Below, in pieces: positions 35,934 to 43,600 of a stretch of 64,000 nt of DNA. The stretch is from Lysinibacillus composti (GTDB taxonomy: Bacteria; Bacillota; Bacilli; Bacillales_A; Planococcaceae), in contig NZ_JAFBDY010000004.1 of the NCBI RefSeq assembly GCF_016908465.1, positions 124,001-188,000 of the forward strand. The letters run 5' to 3'. A model generated the notes under the pieces. That model did not search any database and had not been told where the DNA came from. It was given only the letters and a program-made list of their open reading frames with translations. Position 1 is the first letter of the stretch. Every line of letters starts with the position of its first letter. Both the position numbers and the translations under genes were made by a program.

Positions 35934-36824
35934 ATGAGGAAATATATAGGTGAAATAATGCTGATCACGACAGCAATTATTTGGGGTAGTGGTTTTGTTA
36001 TGTCCGCACTTTCCCTTGATTATCTGTCCCCTTACCAGCTTTTGGCGGCAAGATTTTTAATTGGTGTCATTATTCTTAGTATTGTTTTTCATAAAAGACT
36101 TAGAAAAATAAAAAAGTCGACAATATTAAAGGGCACTGTATTAGGACTTTTTTTATATTTAGCGTTTGCTCTACAAACAGTTGGCCTACAATACACTACT
36201 GCGTCTAAGAATGCATTTATCACTGCAGTAAACGTAGTCATTGTCCCATTTATTGCATTTTTTATGTATAAAAGAAGGATTGATATATATGAACTAACTG
36301 GCGCATTTTTAGCGATTATTGGGATTGCCTGTTTATCACTTCAGTTTTCATCAGGAGTAAACATAGGGGATTTATTAACTTTAGCGTGTGCCTTCGGGTT
36401 TGCATATCAAATTTTTTATACTGCAAAATATGTAAAAGATGAAGATCCTATTTTGCTTACTGTTGTTCAAATGGCTGTTGCAGCAATTTTAGGTTGGGCA
36501 GTTGTCGTATTAAAAGGAGATACAAATTTTTCTTTTGAAATGGAAGGTGTATTGTCTACTTTATACTTAGGGGTCTTCTCAACAACTTTGGCTTATTGTT
36601 TACAAACCATCGCTCAAAAGTTTACGAATGAAACAAAAACAGCTATTATTTTATCGACTGAGGCCTTCTGGGGTATGGTTTTCTCTGTACTCTTCTTAGG
36701 TGAACTTTTAACACCAAGAATGGCAATCGGAGCAATAGTTATTTTAGGCGCCATTATCATATCAGAAACAAAGCTTTCCTTTATTAGAAAGAAGGAAACG
36801 AAAGAAGAACACAATGTATTATAA
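35934..36824 (+). CDS. EamA/DMT-family transporter
   Basis: 296 residues, ten predicted membrane helices in two EamA halves; typical pieces are AIIWGSGFVMSALSLDYLSP, YTTASKNAFITAVNVVIVP and a late GELLTPRMAIGAIVILGAI. It exports small metabolites of unknown type. The second ATG (35934) is chosen because GGAGG lies six bases before it; ATG 35928 would abut that box. It is distinct from the DMT gene at 6.8 kb. Confidence 0.88.
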   Translation: MRKYIGEIMLITTAIIWGSGFVMSALSLDYLSPYQLLAARFLIGVIILSIVFHKRLRKIKKSTILKGTVLGLFLYLAFALQTVGLQYTTASKNAFITAVNVVIVPFIAFFMYKRRIDIYELTGAFLAIIGIACLSLQFSSGVNIGDLLTLACAFGFAYQIFYTAKYVKDEDPILLTVVQMAVAAILGWAVVVLKGDTNFSFEMEGVLSTLYLGVFSTTLAYCLQTIAQKFTNETKTAIILSTEAFWGMVFSVLFLGELLTPRMAIGAIVILGAIIISETKLSFIRKKETKEEHNVL

Positions 36825-36866
36825 GAACCTGTCACTCCTACTTGTTGGGAGTACAGGTTCTTTTTA
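36823..36866 (+). terminator. Bidirectional terminator after the DMT gene
   Basis: An imperfect 14-bp stem (AAGAACCTGT-CTCC with its partner at 36847-36862) and T-run, starting at the stop codon and also ending the convergent YitT-like gene. Confidence 0.85.
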
Positions 36867-37454
36867 TTATGTAATTCCCTTCTTAATGGTGACAACACTC
36901 GTCGTAAAACCAACTACCAATATAGTAATAATTGACAGTAATAATGTGCTAGTTGAAAGGAAAATTCCCCCTAAAAGGACTACAGCAGAATCGATGAAAA
37001 AAATGATGATCCCAACATTTACTTTCGTTTTATCAGAAATAAATTGGGCTAACAAATCGGTCCCACCGGTACTTGTATCGTGTCGAAGCATTATTCCAAT
37101 CCCTAAACCAACAAAAAAGCCACCTAATATCGCACTTACCACACCATCTATTTGAAACATTCGAAGTGAAGTCTCAAGTGGCTTCAGTAAATCGATAATA
37201 AAAGATGAAATGAGTAATCCGTGTAAACTGTTAAAGAAGTAACTCCTATATTTATACCAAGCAATCATAAAAATAGGGATACTAAGCAGAATAAGCATGA
37301 GTCCAATTTGCCAGTGATAAATGTAATGTAAGATTAATGCTAGTCCAATTACACCACCATCAAGAATTTGATAAGGTGTTATAAATACATTTACACCAAT
37401 AGCGACAAAGAAACTGCCAAGGATAATTGATAAGCCTTTCTTTATGATATACAT
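36867..37454 (-). CDS. YitT-family membrane protein lacking the usual C-terminal domain
   Basis: 195 residues with five hydrophobic segments. The start GSFFVAIGVNVFITPYQILDGG and the middle LRHDTSTGGTDLLAQ are the family's signatures. Typical YitT proteins are near 280 residues and end in a DUF2179 domain, absent here; the stop follows the last helix, so this is the short form seen in several Bacilli. The function is unknown. ATG 37454 follows GGAGG by six bases. Confidence 0.85.
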   Translation of the reverse strand: MYIIKKGLSIILGSFFVAIGVNVFITPYQILDGGVIGLALILHYIYHWQIGLMLILLSIPIFMIAWYKYRSYFFNSLHGLLISSFIIDLLKPLETSLRMFQIDGVVSAILGGFFVGLGIGIMLRHDTSTGGTDLLAQFISDKTKVNVGIIIFFIDSAVVLLGGIFLSTSTLLLSIITILVVGFTTSVVTIKKGIT

Positions 37455-37719
37455 GCATTCCCTCCAACAATTGGACATGCACATATTTTATGATTGAAGA
37501 AGTACGAAAATGTGTAACCGCAATTTCGTGAAAAATATAGTATGGATTTTCAACTTATCTTTTGAGCTTGTTTTGTTTCGAGTATTTTCCTGAAGTTTAT
37601 TGTGTGATTTTTTTGGAAGTTAACAATAATAGTGAGTTTGCAACTTCTTTATCATCGACTTTTTATTTTGATAATTTGAACGTTCTTATATTCACACTAA
37701 AAAGGATGGAGGGAAAGGA
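37455..37719. other. Divergent spacer
   Basis: AT-rich spacer between the YitT-like gene and a small plus-strand gene; nothing further identified. Confidence 0.35.
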
Positions 37720-37953
37720 ATGAAGGAATTCAAAGTCACATACTTCTTTGATGAAAATCATTATGTAAGAAGATTTATTCATCTTGATTCACAACAGCAA
37801 GCAGAAGCACTTATTCAAAGTGAACGTGATCAATACATTTCCTTTACGGATAGTAGAGGAATATATCATGAATTGAATACTCGCAACGCACGGGTAATTC
37901 AAATTTCAGAATATCACCGAGTTGAAAAAATAAAAAATAATAATCGCACATAA
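37720..37953 (+). CDS. Small protein of unknown function
   Basis: 77 residues, not recognised. The composition is soluble and mixed alpha/beta (FKVTYFFDENHYVRRFIHLD at the start), with no signal or membrane segment. A GGAGGG box stands just before AAAGGA and the ATG. It lies 53 bases upstream of a gamma-type spore protein gene, so a sporulation link is possible. Confidence 0.65.
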   Translation: MKEFKVTYFFDENHYVRRFIHLDSQQQAEALIQSERDQYISFTDSRGIYHELNTRNARVIQISEYHRVEKIKNNNRT

Positions 37954-38006
37954 TTTTCGAGTTAAAAGGCATTATAAACTCATAACAATTTGGAGGTGTT
38001 TTTGAT

Positions 38007-38666
38007 ATGCAAAATAATAATGGTAAACGTTTCACAGAAGCAGGAACTGATATTGAGGAAGTAAAACGTCGTAATGCACAAGCAGGTAATGGTCAAGGAT
38101 TAGGAAGCCAATCATTTGGTGGAACTACAGCATCTGGAACTAATATCCAGAAAGTAAGAGAAGAAATTGCGCAAGAAAGTGCACCATTTGGACAAGGGCA
38201 GTCATTCTCAAACCAAAGTCCATTAAGTCAACCATCAGCAGGTAAAACGATGGCTGGAACAAATATCCAACAAGTGAGAGAAGAAATTGCCCAAGAGAGT
38301 GCACCATTTGCTCAAGGACAATCATTCTCAAACCAAAGTCCATTAAGCCAACCATCAGCAGGTAAAACGATGGCTGGAACTAACATCCAACAAGTGCGAG
38401 AAGAAATCGCGCAAGAAAGTGCACCATTTGGACAAGGGCAATCATTCTCAAACCAAAGTCCATTAAGTCAACCATCAGCAGGTAAAACAATGGCAGGAAC
38501 TGATATCCAAAAAGTAAGAGAAGAAATCGCGCAAGAAAGTGCACCATTTAGCCAAGGGCAATCGTTCTCAAGCCAACCATCAGCAGGTAAAACAATGGCA
38601 GGAACAGATATTCAAGAAGTAAGACAACAAAATGCTCAAGCTGAACGTGGTAAATTTAATAAATAA
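38007..38666 (+). CDS. sspE: Gamma-type small acid-soluble spore protein with 40-residue repeats
   Basis: 219 residues, rich in Gln, Ser, Ala and Gly. The start KRFTEAGTDIEEVKRRNAQA and the end GTDIQEVRQQNAQAE are those of gamma-type SASPs, the amino-acid store of spores. Between them lie three 40-residue units and one 35-residue unit, each starting GT(N/D)IQ(K/Q)VREEIAQESAPF and ending QPSAGKTMA. B. subtilis SspE is only 84 residues. EEIAQES may be the site for the spore protease GPR. A GGAGGTG box precedes ATG 38007. Confidence 0.9.
   Translation: MQNNNGKRFTEAGTDIEEVKRRNAQAGNGQGLGSQSFGGTTASGTNIQKVREEIAQESAPFGQGQSFSNQSPLSQPSAGKTMAGTNIQQVREEIAQESAPFAQGQSFSNQSPLSQPSAGKTMAGTNIQQVREEIAQESAPFGQGQSFSNQSPLSQPSAGKTMAGTDIQKVREEIAQESAPFSQGQSFSSQPSAGKTMAGTDIQEVRQQNAQAERGKFNK
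38136..38600 (+). repeat. Tandem 120-bp repeats inside the gamma SASP gene
   Basis: Units begin at 38136, 38256 and 38376 (120 bp each) and 38496 (105 bp, lacking five codons), then a partial unit from 38601. Most differences are single synonymous changes, with one or two replaced residues per unit, which points to recent unequal exchange or slippage. Confidence 0.95.
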
Positions 38667-38669
38667 TTT

Positions 38670-38703
38670 AAATAAACGCCTCTTATAAGGGGCGTTTATT
38701 TAA
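38670..38703 (+). terminator. Terminator after the gamma SASP gene
   Basis: An 11-bp stem AAATAAACGCC/GGCGTTTATTT close to the stop. Confidence 0.85.
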
Positions 38704-38807
38704 TTATAAATTAAATTTGGAAATAATGGTTATATATAAAATGTACCGTTAGTTCTGATTTATACATTAAATAAAAAAATTCAATTCATAAAAATGGAGG
38801 ATTATAA

Positions 38808-38984
38808 ATGAATCAGCATCGCCTTACAGAAGCGGGAACAGATATTGAAGAAGTAAAAAGAAAAAATGCAGAGTCTGGTTTATCTTATAAAGAAGTATAT
38901 GAATTACTAGCTAAAACTGGTGGACATAATACAAAGATTTACAGTGATACAGATACGGAAGAAGTAAAGCAAAAACTCCAATAA
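38808..38984 (+). CDS. Short SASP-like protein with a gamma-type N-terminus
   Basis: 58 residues from ATG 38808, seven bases after GGAGG. The first 21 residues (RLTEAGTDIEEVKRKNAES) nearly repeat the start of the gamma SASP just upstream. The rest differs: SYKEVYELLAKTGGHNTKIY, then SDTDTEEVKQKL, whose last part again resembles the spore-protein TD-EVK motif. It is probably a second spore-specific protein that arose from a shared N-terminal module. It has its own terminator. Confidence 0.78.
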   Translation: MNQHRLTEAGTDIEEVKRKNAESGLSYKEVYELLAKTGGHNTKIYSDTDTEEVKQKLQ

Positions 38985-38989
38985 TTATG

Positions 38990-39023
38990 AGGCATTCCAA
39001 ACTTGGAATGTCCTTTCTTTTTT
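38990..39023 (+). terminator. Terminator after the short SASP-like gene
   Basis: A 9-bp stem GGCATTCCA/TGGAATGTC with one G-T pair and a T-rich tail. Confidence 0.82.
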
Positions 39024-39156
39024 GCTTAGATAATATATTTTGGCGATTCATGAGAAGAATTGTTCAAATTTTTCTTAAACTAATATCTTGAGTTCGAGGG
39101 GATTTCGTATTAAAATTTATTAAACCCATAAATTAACTATGTTTTTATTTTTTAAT

Positions 39157-39172
39157 AGTTAACTAGTTAACT
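39157..39172 (+). promoter_or_regulatory. Perfect 16-bp palindrome, candidate operator of the hydroquinone-reductase operon
   Basis: AGTTAACTAGTTAACT is fully self-complementary and is itself two copies of AGTTAACT. It lies 50 bases before the first gene of the operon. The form fits a MarR- or GntR-type dimer; which protein binds is unknown. Confidence 0.55.
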
Positions 39173-39221
39173 TATATTTTAAGCATATCGTTAAATTAAT
39201 TATAAAAAAGAGGTGTATGGG

Positions 39222-40181
39222 ATGGCAAAGGTAAGCAATGAGGTAGCAAGAAAAAATACTAGTAATGACTTTTTTACTTCTTCTATCGGAAACAAAGAAG
39301 AACTACCAGTAGAAGCTGGGAGATATCGTCTTATATGGGCAGCAATTTGCCCGTGGGCACATCGTTCGGTTATCGTACGAAACCTTCTGGGTTTAGAGAA
39401 TGTCATAAGTCTAGGTACAGTTAATTCGGTTCGTACAGAAAATGGATGGGAATTTTCGTTAGATGATGGTGGAATTGATCCTATTCTTGGAATCCGTTTC
39501 TTAAGCGAAGTATACGTGAATGCAGATCCTGAGTTTAATGGAAGATCAACAGTCCCAGCGGTTGTGGATGTTACTACGAAAAAGGTTGTACACAATGACT
39601 ATTTGAACTTAACAAATGATCTTGAAACAGTTTGGAAACCATTCCACAAAGAAAATGCACCAGATATATATCCTGAACATTTAAGAAAAGAGATAGATGA
39701 ATTAAATAAAATTTTTCACAACGATATTAATAATGGTGTTTATAAATGTCGATCTGCTCATTCACAAGAAGAGTATGAATTAGCTTATGAAACTTTATTT
39801 AATAGATTAGATGAACTAGAAAGTCGGTTATCCACTCAACGATATTTATTCGGTGACTTTATTACAGATTCGGATATACGCCTTTTTGTAACGCTTGTTC
39901 GCTTTGATGTAGTTTACCATTCATTGTTTAAAGCAAACCGTAATCGCTTAATTGATTTTCCAAATCTATGGGCTTATGCAAGAGATTTATATCAAACTCC
40001 TGGTTTTGGCGATACAACTGATTTTGAAGCAATTAAAAAAGGATATTATGCCTCTTCAAACGGAGAAGATAATCCATTAAAAATAGTTCCTAAAGGCCCT
40101 GATGTTTCTGGATGGAATACACCACATGGCCGTGAAAACTTAACAATAAATAATACTATTTTAGTAAGTAAGAAGAATTAG
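39222..40181 (+). CDS. Glutathionyl-hydroquinone reductase-like protein (xi-class GST, YqjG/ECM4), copy 1
   Basis: 319 residues. The catalytic motif ICPWAHR has the nucleophile cysteine of xi-class glutathione transferases, which reduce glutathionyl-hydroquinones. The family features GWEFSLDD, NADPEFNGRSTVPAVVD, YLFGDFITDSDIRLFVTLVR and YQTPGFGDTTDF follow. ATG 39222 has GAGGTG six bases upstream. It is the first of four co-directional genes. Because Bacilli normally use bacillithiol and not glutathione, the true substrate may be a bacillithiol conjugate. Confidence 0.9.
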   Translation: MAKVSNEVARKNTSNDFFTSSIGNKEELPVEAGRYRLIWAAICPWAHRSVIVRNLLGLENVISLGTVNSVRTENGWEFSLDDGGIDPILGIRFLSEVYVNADPEFNGRSTVPAVVDVTTKKVVHNDYLNLTNDLETVWKPFHKENAPDIYPEHLRKEIDELNKIFHNDINNGVYKCRSAHSQEEYELAYETLFNRLDELESRLSTQRYLFGDFITDSDIRLFVTLVRFDVVYHSLFKANRNRLIDFPNLWAYARDLYQTPGFGDTTDFEAIKKGYYASSNGEDNPLKIVPKGPDVSGWNTPHGRENLTINNTILVSKKN

Positions 40182-40197
40182 AAAGGGAGAATTGGCT

Positions 40198-41199
40198 ATG
40201 GGGAATTTACAAAAGGAAAAACCATTAGAGGTAGACCAAAAGGGTAAATTTAATCGTCAAAAAAATAGTTTTACCACTCCTTTCGGTAGTAATGTGGGAG
40301 ACTTACCGGTAGAAGTTGGAAGATATCGTTTGTTATGGTCACCAGTTTGTCCTTGGGCACATCGTACAGTGATTGTTAGAAGAATTCTTGGCTTAGAAGA
40401 TGTAATTAGTCTAGGAACTGCAAGTCCAATGCGTCCTAATATTCCACGTGTTGACTGGGAATTTTCACTTGATGAAGGTGGTCTGGACCCAGTATTAGGA
40501 GTTCAGTACATTAGTGAAGTTTATGTTAATGCAGATCCAGAGTATACAGGTCGTCCTACTGTTCCAGCAATTGTGGATATTCAAGAGAAGAAAGTAGTGA
40601 ACAATGACTATTTCCGATTAACAAATTACTTAGAAACGGCTTGGGCTCCATTCCATAAAGAAAATGCACCTGATTTGTATCCAGAACATTTACGTGCAGA
40701 AATTGATGAATTGAGTGATGGCATTTTTCATAACGTTAATAACGGTGTGTATAAGTGCGGATTTGCACGTTCACAAGAAGCCTATGAAGAGGCATATGAC
40801 TCATTATTTAACTATCTTGACCAATTGGAAGAACGCTTATCGACGAAAAGATTTTTATTTGGAGACTATATAACAGATACAGACGTTCGCTTATATGCAA
40901 CGTTAGCTAGATTTGATGTTGCTTATTATTCTGCATTTAAAGCGAATCGAAATATGATTGTTGACTTCCCTAATCTATGGGGATATTTAAGGGATTTATA
41001 TCAAACGCCAGGTTTTGGAGATACAACAGACTTTGAAGCAATAAAAGTTCACTATCATTTATCGAATCATATAGCGAGTGACGATCAAAAGAGTAAAAAT
41101 ATTTTGCCAAAAGGTCCAGACACATCGACTTTAAATACGCCACATGGCCGCGAAGCCTTAAGTGGAAAAGAAGAGAAGTTTTTAATCCCACAAAAATAA
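40198..41199 (+). CDS. Glutathionyl-hydroquinone reductase-like protein, copy 2
   Basis: 333 residues, a clear paralogue of the previous gene: VCPWAHR nucleophile motif, DWEFSLDEGGLDPVLG, NADPEYTGRPTVPAIVD, FLFGDYITDTDVRLYATLAR and the same TPHGRE tail. It begins 16 bases after copy 1, with GGGAG eight bases before the ATG, so the pair arose by tandem duplication and is co-transcribed. The long insert NGVYKCGFARSQEAY is kept in both copies, so both are probably functional. Confidence 0.9.
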   Translation: MGNLQKEKPLEVDQKGKFNRQKNSFTTPFGSNVGDLPVEVGRYRLLWSPVCPWAHRTVIVRRILGLEDVISLGTASPMRPNIPRVDWEFSLDEGGLDPVLGVQYISEVYVNADPEYTGRPTVPAIVDIQEKKVVNNDYFRLTNYLETAWAPFHKENAPDLYPEHLRAEIDELSDGIFHNVNNGVYKCGFARSQEAYEEAYDSLFNYLDQLEERLSTKRFLFGDYITDTDVRLYATLARFDVAYYSAFKANRNMIVDFPNLWGYLRDLYQTPGFGDTTDFEAIKVHYHLSNHIASDDQKSKNILPKGPDTSTLNTPHGREALSGKEEKFLIPQK

Positions 41200-41222
41200 A
41201 AGAAAGATATTAGGGGGAAGAC

Positions 41223-41726
41223 ATGATTATTCGGGATACACTTAAAGAGGAATTGCCTTATATTCGTGAAATTAGATTAGAAGCTTACGAGGAACATTCA
41301 AAGAAAATTCCAGAACCGCATTGGAATGCATTAAAACAATCTATACTGTCGGATTCAGATGAACAGCCTGGTATTGAACGAATGGTGGCAGAGATTGATG
41401 GGGAAATCGTGGGAACTGTGGCGCTGTTTTCACCTGAAGTAGAAGCTTACAAAGGATTGGTAAACGATCAATTAGAACATCCAGAATTACGTATGCTTGC
41501 AGTTTCTCCAAAGGCAAGAGGAAAAGGTGTCGCTAAAGCACTGATTGAAGAATGTATATTACGATCTAAGACGAAAGGCTATACGGCAATGGGGTTGCAT
41601 ACAGCCGATTTCATGGAAAATGCAGTGAAATTATATAATAATCTTGGGTTTAAAAGATTACCTGAAAATGACTTTATCCCGTTGGAGGATGGCATTGTTG
41701 TAAAGGCTTTTCGTATTACGTTTTAA
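41223..41726 (+). CDS. GNAT N-acetyltransferase
   Basis: 167 residues. The acetyl-CoA loop VSPKARGKGVAKALI and the LHTADFMENAVKLYNNLGF strand-helix match the GNAT encoded at 34062, so the two are paralogues. The ATG at 41223 follows AGGGGG. It lies between thiol-transferase and deacylase genes, which suggests N-acetylation of a thiol-adduct amino acid that the next enzyme can reverse or cleave; that is inference. Confidence 0.88.
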   Translation: MIIRDTLKEELPYIREIRLEAYEEHSKKIPEPHWNALKQSILSDSDEQPGIERMVAEIDGEIVGTVALFSPEVEAYKGLVNDQLEHPELRMLAVSPKARGKGVAKALIEECILRSKTKGYTAMGLHTADFMENAVKLYNNLGFKRLPENDFIPLEDGIVVKAFRITF

Positions 41727-41770
41727 CGCATTGTAGCATCACCAGTGATAATAGAAAGAAGGAATAAGAA

Positions 41771-42931
41771 ATGGTAGTACAAACTGTAGTGGATTCTTTA
41801 GCAGAAAAATTAGTTGCTTATCGTAGAGAATTACATGAATACCCTGAACTCTCTATGCACGAGGTTGAAACATCAAAGAGAATTCGTCAGTGGTTAACTG
41901 AGGCTGGCGTTACAATTCTAGAATATCCGCTAGAGGTTGGCGTGGTAGCTGAGGTAGTAGGGGAGAAAAGCGGCCCAACAATTGCAATCAGAGCTGACAT
42001 TGATGCATTACCAATTAAAGAAGAGTCTGGCGTACCTTTTAGTTCGAAAAATGATGGTGTGATGCATGCGTGTGGCCATGATTTCCATACAACTTCAATC
42101 ATTGGCGCTGCTATTTTGTTAAAACAACGTCGCGCGGAACTGAAAGGAACAGTACGCTTTATTTTTCAACCAGCTGAAGAAATTGCACAAGGTGCTCTTT
42201 ATGTTGTAAACGCAGGGGTATTAGAGGGTGTCGAAGCAATTTTCGGCATGCATAATAAACCAGATCTCCCTGTTGGTACAATTGGAATTAAAGAAGGTTC
42301 ATTAATGGCCAGTGTGGACCGCTTTGAAATTGAAATTGAAGGAATAGGTGGGCATGCAGGTATTCCAAATAATACGATTGACCCAATTATTGTAGCTGGT
42401 CAAATCATTACAGCGTTACAAACAATTGTAAGTCGAAATTTAAACGCATTTGATAATGTAGTAGTGAGTATTACACAAATTCATTCTGGAACAACTTGGA
42501 ATGTAATCCCAGAAAGAGCGGTACTAGAAGGAACAGTCCGTACTTTCCAAACAGCAGCTAGAGAAAAGGTTCCAGAGTTAATGAAACGAACAGTTGAAGG
42601 GATTGCAAGTGGCTTAGGAGCCAAAGCGGAACTAAAATGGTATCCATATTTACCGGTGGTAGATAATGATGCGGCTCTTGAAACCATTACAAAAGAAACA
42701 GCACTGGAACTAGGGTATGATGTTGTAGTGGCGGAGAAAAGTCCAGCGGGTGAAGATTTCGCTTATTACCAAACGAAAATTCCAGGCTTCTTTGTATGGA
42801 TGGGCGTAGATGGACCAAAAGAATGGCATCATCCACAATTTACATTAAATGAAGATGCTTTAATCGTGGCTGCAAACTACTTTTCATCTTTAGCCATTAA
42901 TGTGTTAAATCAAGAGAATTTTGGGAAATAA
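41771..42931 (+). CDS. M20 amidohydrolase (N-acyl-amino-acid deacylase, HipO/SndB-like)
   Basis: 386 residues of the M20D zinc amidohydrolases. The metal motif MHACGHDFHTT is near residue 98, with PAEEIAQGA and a late SPAGEDFAYY and HHPQF supplying further ligands. These enzymes remove acyl groups from hippurate, N-acetyl-L-amino acids or N-acetyl-S-alkylcysteines. It follows the GNAT gene by 44 bases; GNAT-amidohydrolase pairs act in cysteine-adduct salvage in B. subtilis (Sna/Snd). It is the last gene before the thi region. Confidence 0.9.
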   Translation: MVVQTVVDSLAEKLVAYRRELHEYPELSMHEVETSKRIRQWLTEAGVTILEYPLEVGVVAEVVGEKSGPTIAIRADIDALPIKEESGVPFSSKNDGVMHACGHDFHTTSIIGAAILLKQRRAELKGTVRFIFQPAEEIAQGALYVVNAGVLEGVEAIFGMHNKPDLPVGTIGIKEGSLMASVDRFEIEIEGIGGHAGIPNNTIDPIIVAGQIITALQTIVSRNLNAFDNVVVSITQIHSGTTWNVIPERAVLEGTVRTFQTAAREKVPELMKRTVEGIASGLGAKAELKWYPYLPVVDNDAALETITKETALELGYDVVVAEKSPAGEDFAYYQTKIPGFFVWMGVDGPKEWHHPQFTLNEDALIVAANYFSSLAINVLNQENFGK

Positions 42932-43001
42932 CAAAGTAATTAACAAAAAAACATTGCAAATTATTTGAAAAGTGTTAGTGTAAGAGAAAAGTATATTGAT
43001 C

Positions 43002-43037
43002 TTCATTCAATTTGAGTACAAACCCCAATTGAATGAA
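43002..43037 (+). repeat. 11-bp inverted repeat (hairpin) before structured element copy 2
   Basis: TTCATTCAATT (43002-43012) pairs with AATTGAATGAA (43027-43037) over a 14-base loop. It may be a weak terminator of the upstream operon, but there is no T-run. Confidence 0.6.
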
Positions 43038-43060
43038 AATCGAGCCACCGGCGGATGTCA

Positions 43061-43190
43061 CGGATTTTGAGAGGAGTTATAGGATGTTAGCCTAAGAACG
43101 TCGCATCCGTGCGACAACGGCTAACTGACCAACATCCTGTTGGCCTAAGCACAATCAAAATCCGGACGCAATTACGCCGAGGCGTAATTG
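43061..43190 (+). repeat. Structured multi-hairpin intergenic element, copy 2
   Basis: Outer stem CGGATTTTGA/TCAAAATCCG (43061-43070 with 43155-43164) encloses arm 1, GTTAGCC/GGCTAAC (43086-43092 with 43119-43125) capped by a GTCGC/GCGAC hairpin with an ATCCGT loop, and arm 2, a CCAAC/GTTGG hairpin with an ATCCT loop (43129-43143). A CAATTACGCC/GGCGTAATTG hairpin follows at 43169-43190. This is the plan of the element at 16656-16758 in opposite orientation, with different paired bases. It lies directly before the first TPP aptamer. No ORF is present. Confidence 0.75.
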
Positions 43191-43195
43191 ATTCA

Positions 43196-43284
43196 TTCAC
43201 TAGGGGAGTCAAATTGACTGAGATTGAACGAAAGTTCTAAACCCTCTGAACCTGAACTAGTTAGAACTGGCGTAGGGAAGTGAG
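43196..43284 (+). ncRNA. TPP riboswitch 1 of a tandem pair
   Basis: The THI-element blocks are present: GGGGAGTC, GACTGAGAT, ACCCTCTGAACCTGA and GGCGTAGGGAAGTG. P1 closes between TCACT (43197-43201) and AGTGA (43279-43283). It senses thiamine pyrophosphate and is followed by its own terminator, then by a second aptamer. Confidence 0.96.
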
Positions 43285-43310
43285 CTATGACATGACAATT
43301 TGTTATTCAT

Positions 43311-43345
43311 ATCCCACTCGTATTATGCCGAGTGGGATTTTTTTG
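43311..43345 (+). terminator. Terminator of TPP riboswitch 1
   Basis: A perfect 10-bp stem ATCCCACTCG/CGAGTGGGAT with an 8-base loop and a T-run. Confidence 0.95.
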
Positions 43346-43395
43346 TAGATATCACTGATCTAAATGGCACGTGTTAATTTAATATTGTTTTTTAT

Positions 43396-43471
43396 CTACT
43401 AGGGGCGTCCGATTGTTGGCTGAGAAGTACCCTTTGAACCTGATCTAGGTCATTCTAGCGTAGGGAAGTAG
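43396..43471 (+). ncRNA. TPP riboswitch 2 of a tandem pair
   Basis: A second full THI element: GGGGCGTCC, GGCTGAGA, ACCCTTTGAACCTGATC and AGCGTAGGGAAGTAG. P1 is CTACT (43396-43400) with AGTAG (43467-43471). It lies about 110 bases after the first aptamer. Confidence 0.96.
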
Positions 43472-43499
43472 TTTCGAGTCTTAATGTGTTATTTAGACG

Positions 43500-43538
43500 A
43501 AACCACTTTCTACGTTGTAGAAAGTGGTTTTTTTTCTT
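43500..43538 (+). terminator. Terminator of TPP riboswitch 2
   Basis: A perfect 13-bp stem AACCACTTTCTAC/GTAGAAAGTGGTT with a 3-base loop and eight or more T. Confidence 0.96.
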
Positions 43539-43600
43539 TTCAAAAGGCATCTTTACATATGGAAAATGTTAAGAAAGGCCAAATAAAGGAGGTGATCAAT

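Noticed and set aside
38136-38600. Regular repeats that could suggest CRISPR or a minisatellite
   Set aside because: Units are contiguous, in frame and coding for SASP repeats; there are no spacers.
43484-43600. N-terminal extension of the thiZ frame
   Set aside because: It runs through the terminator of riboswitch 2; a near-perfect ribosome site precedes ATG 43601.
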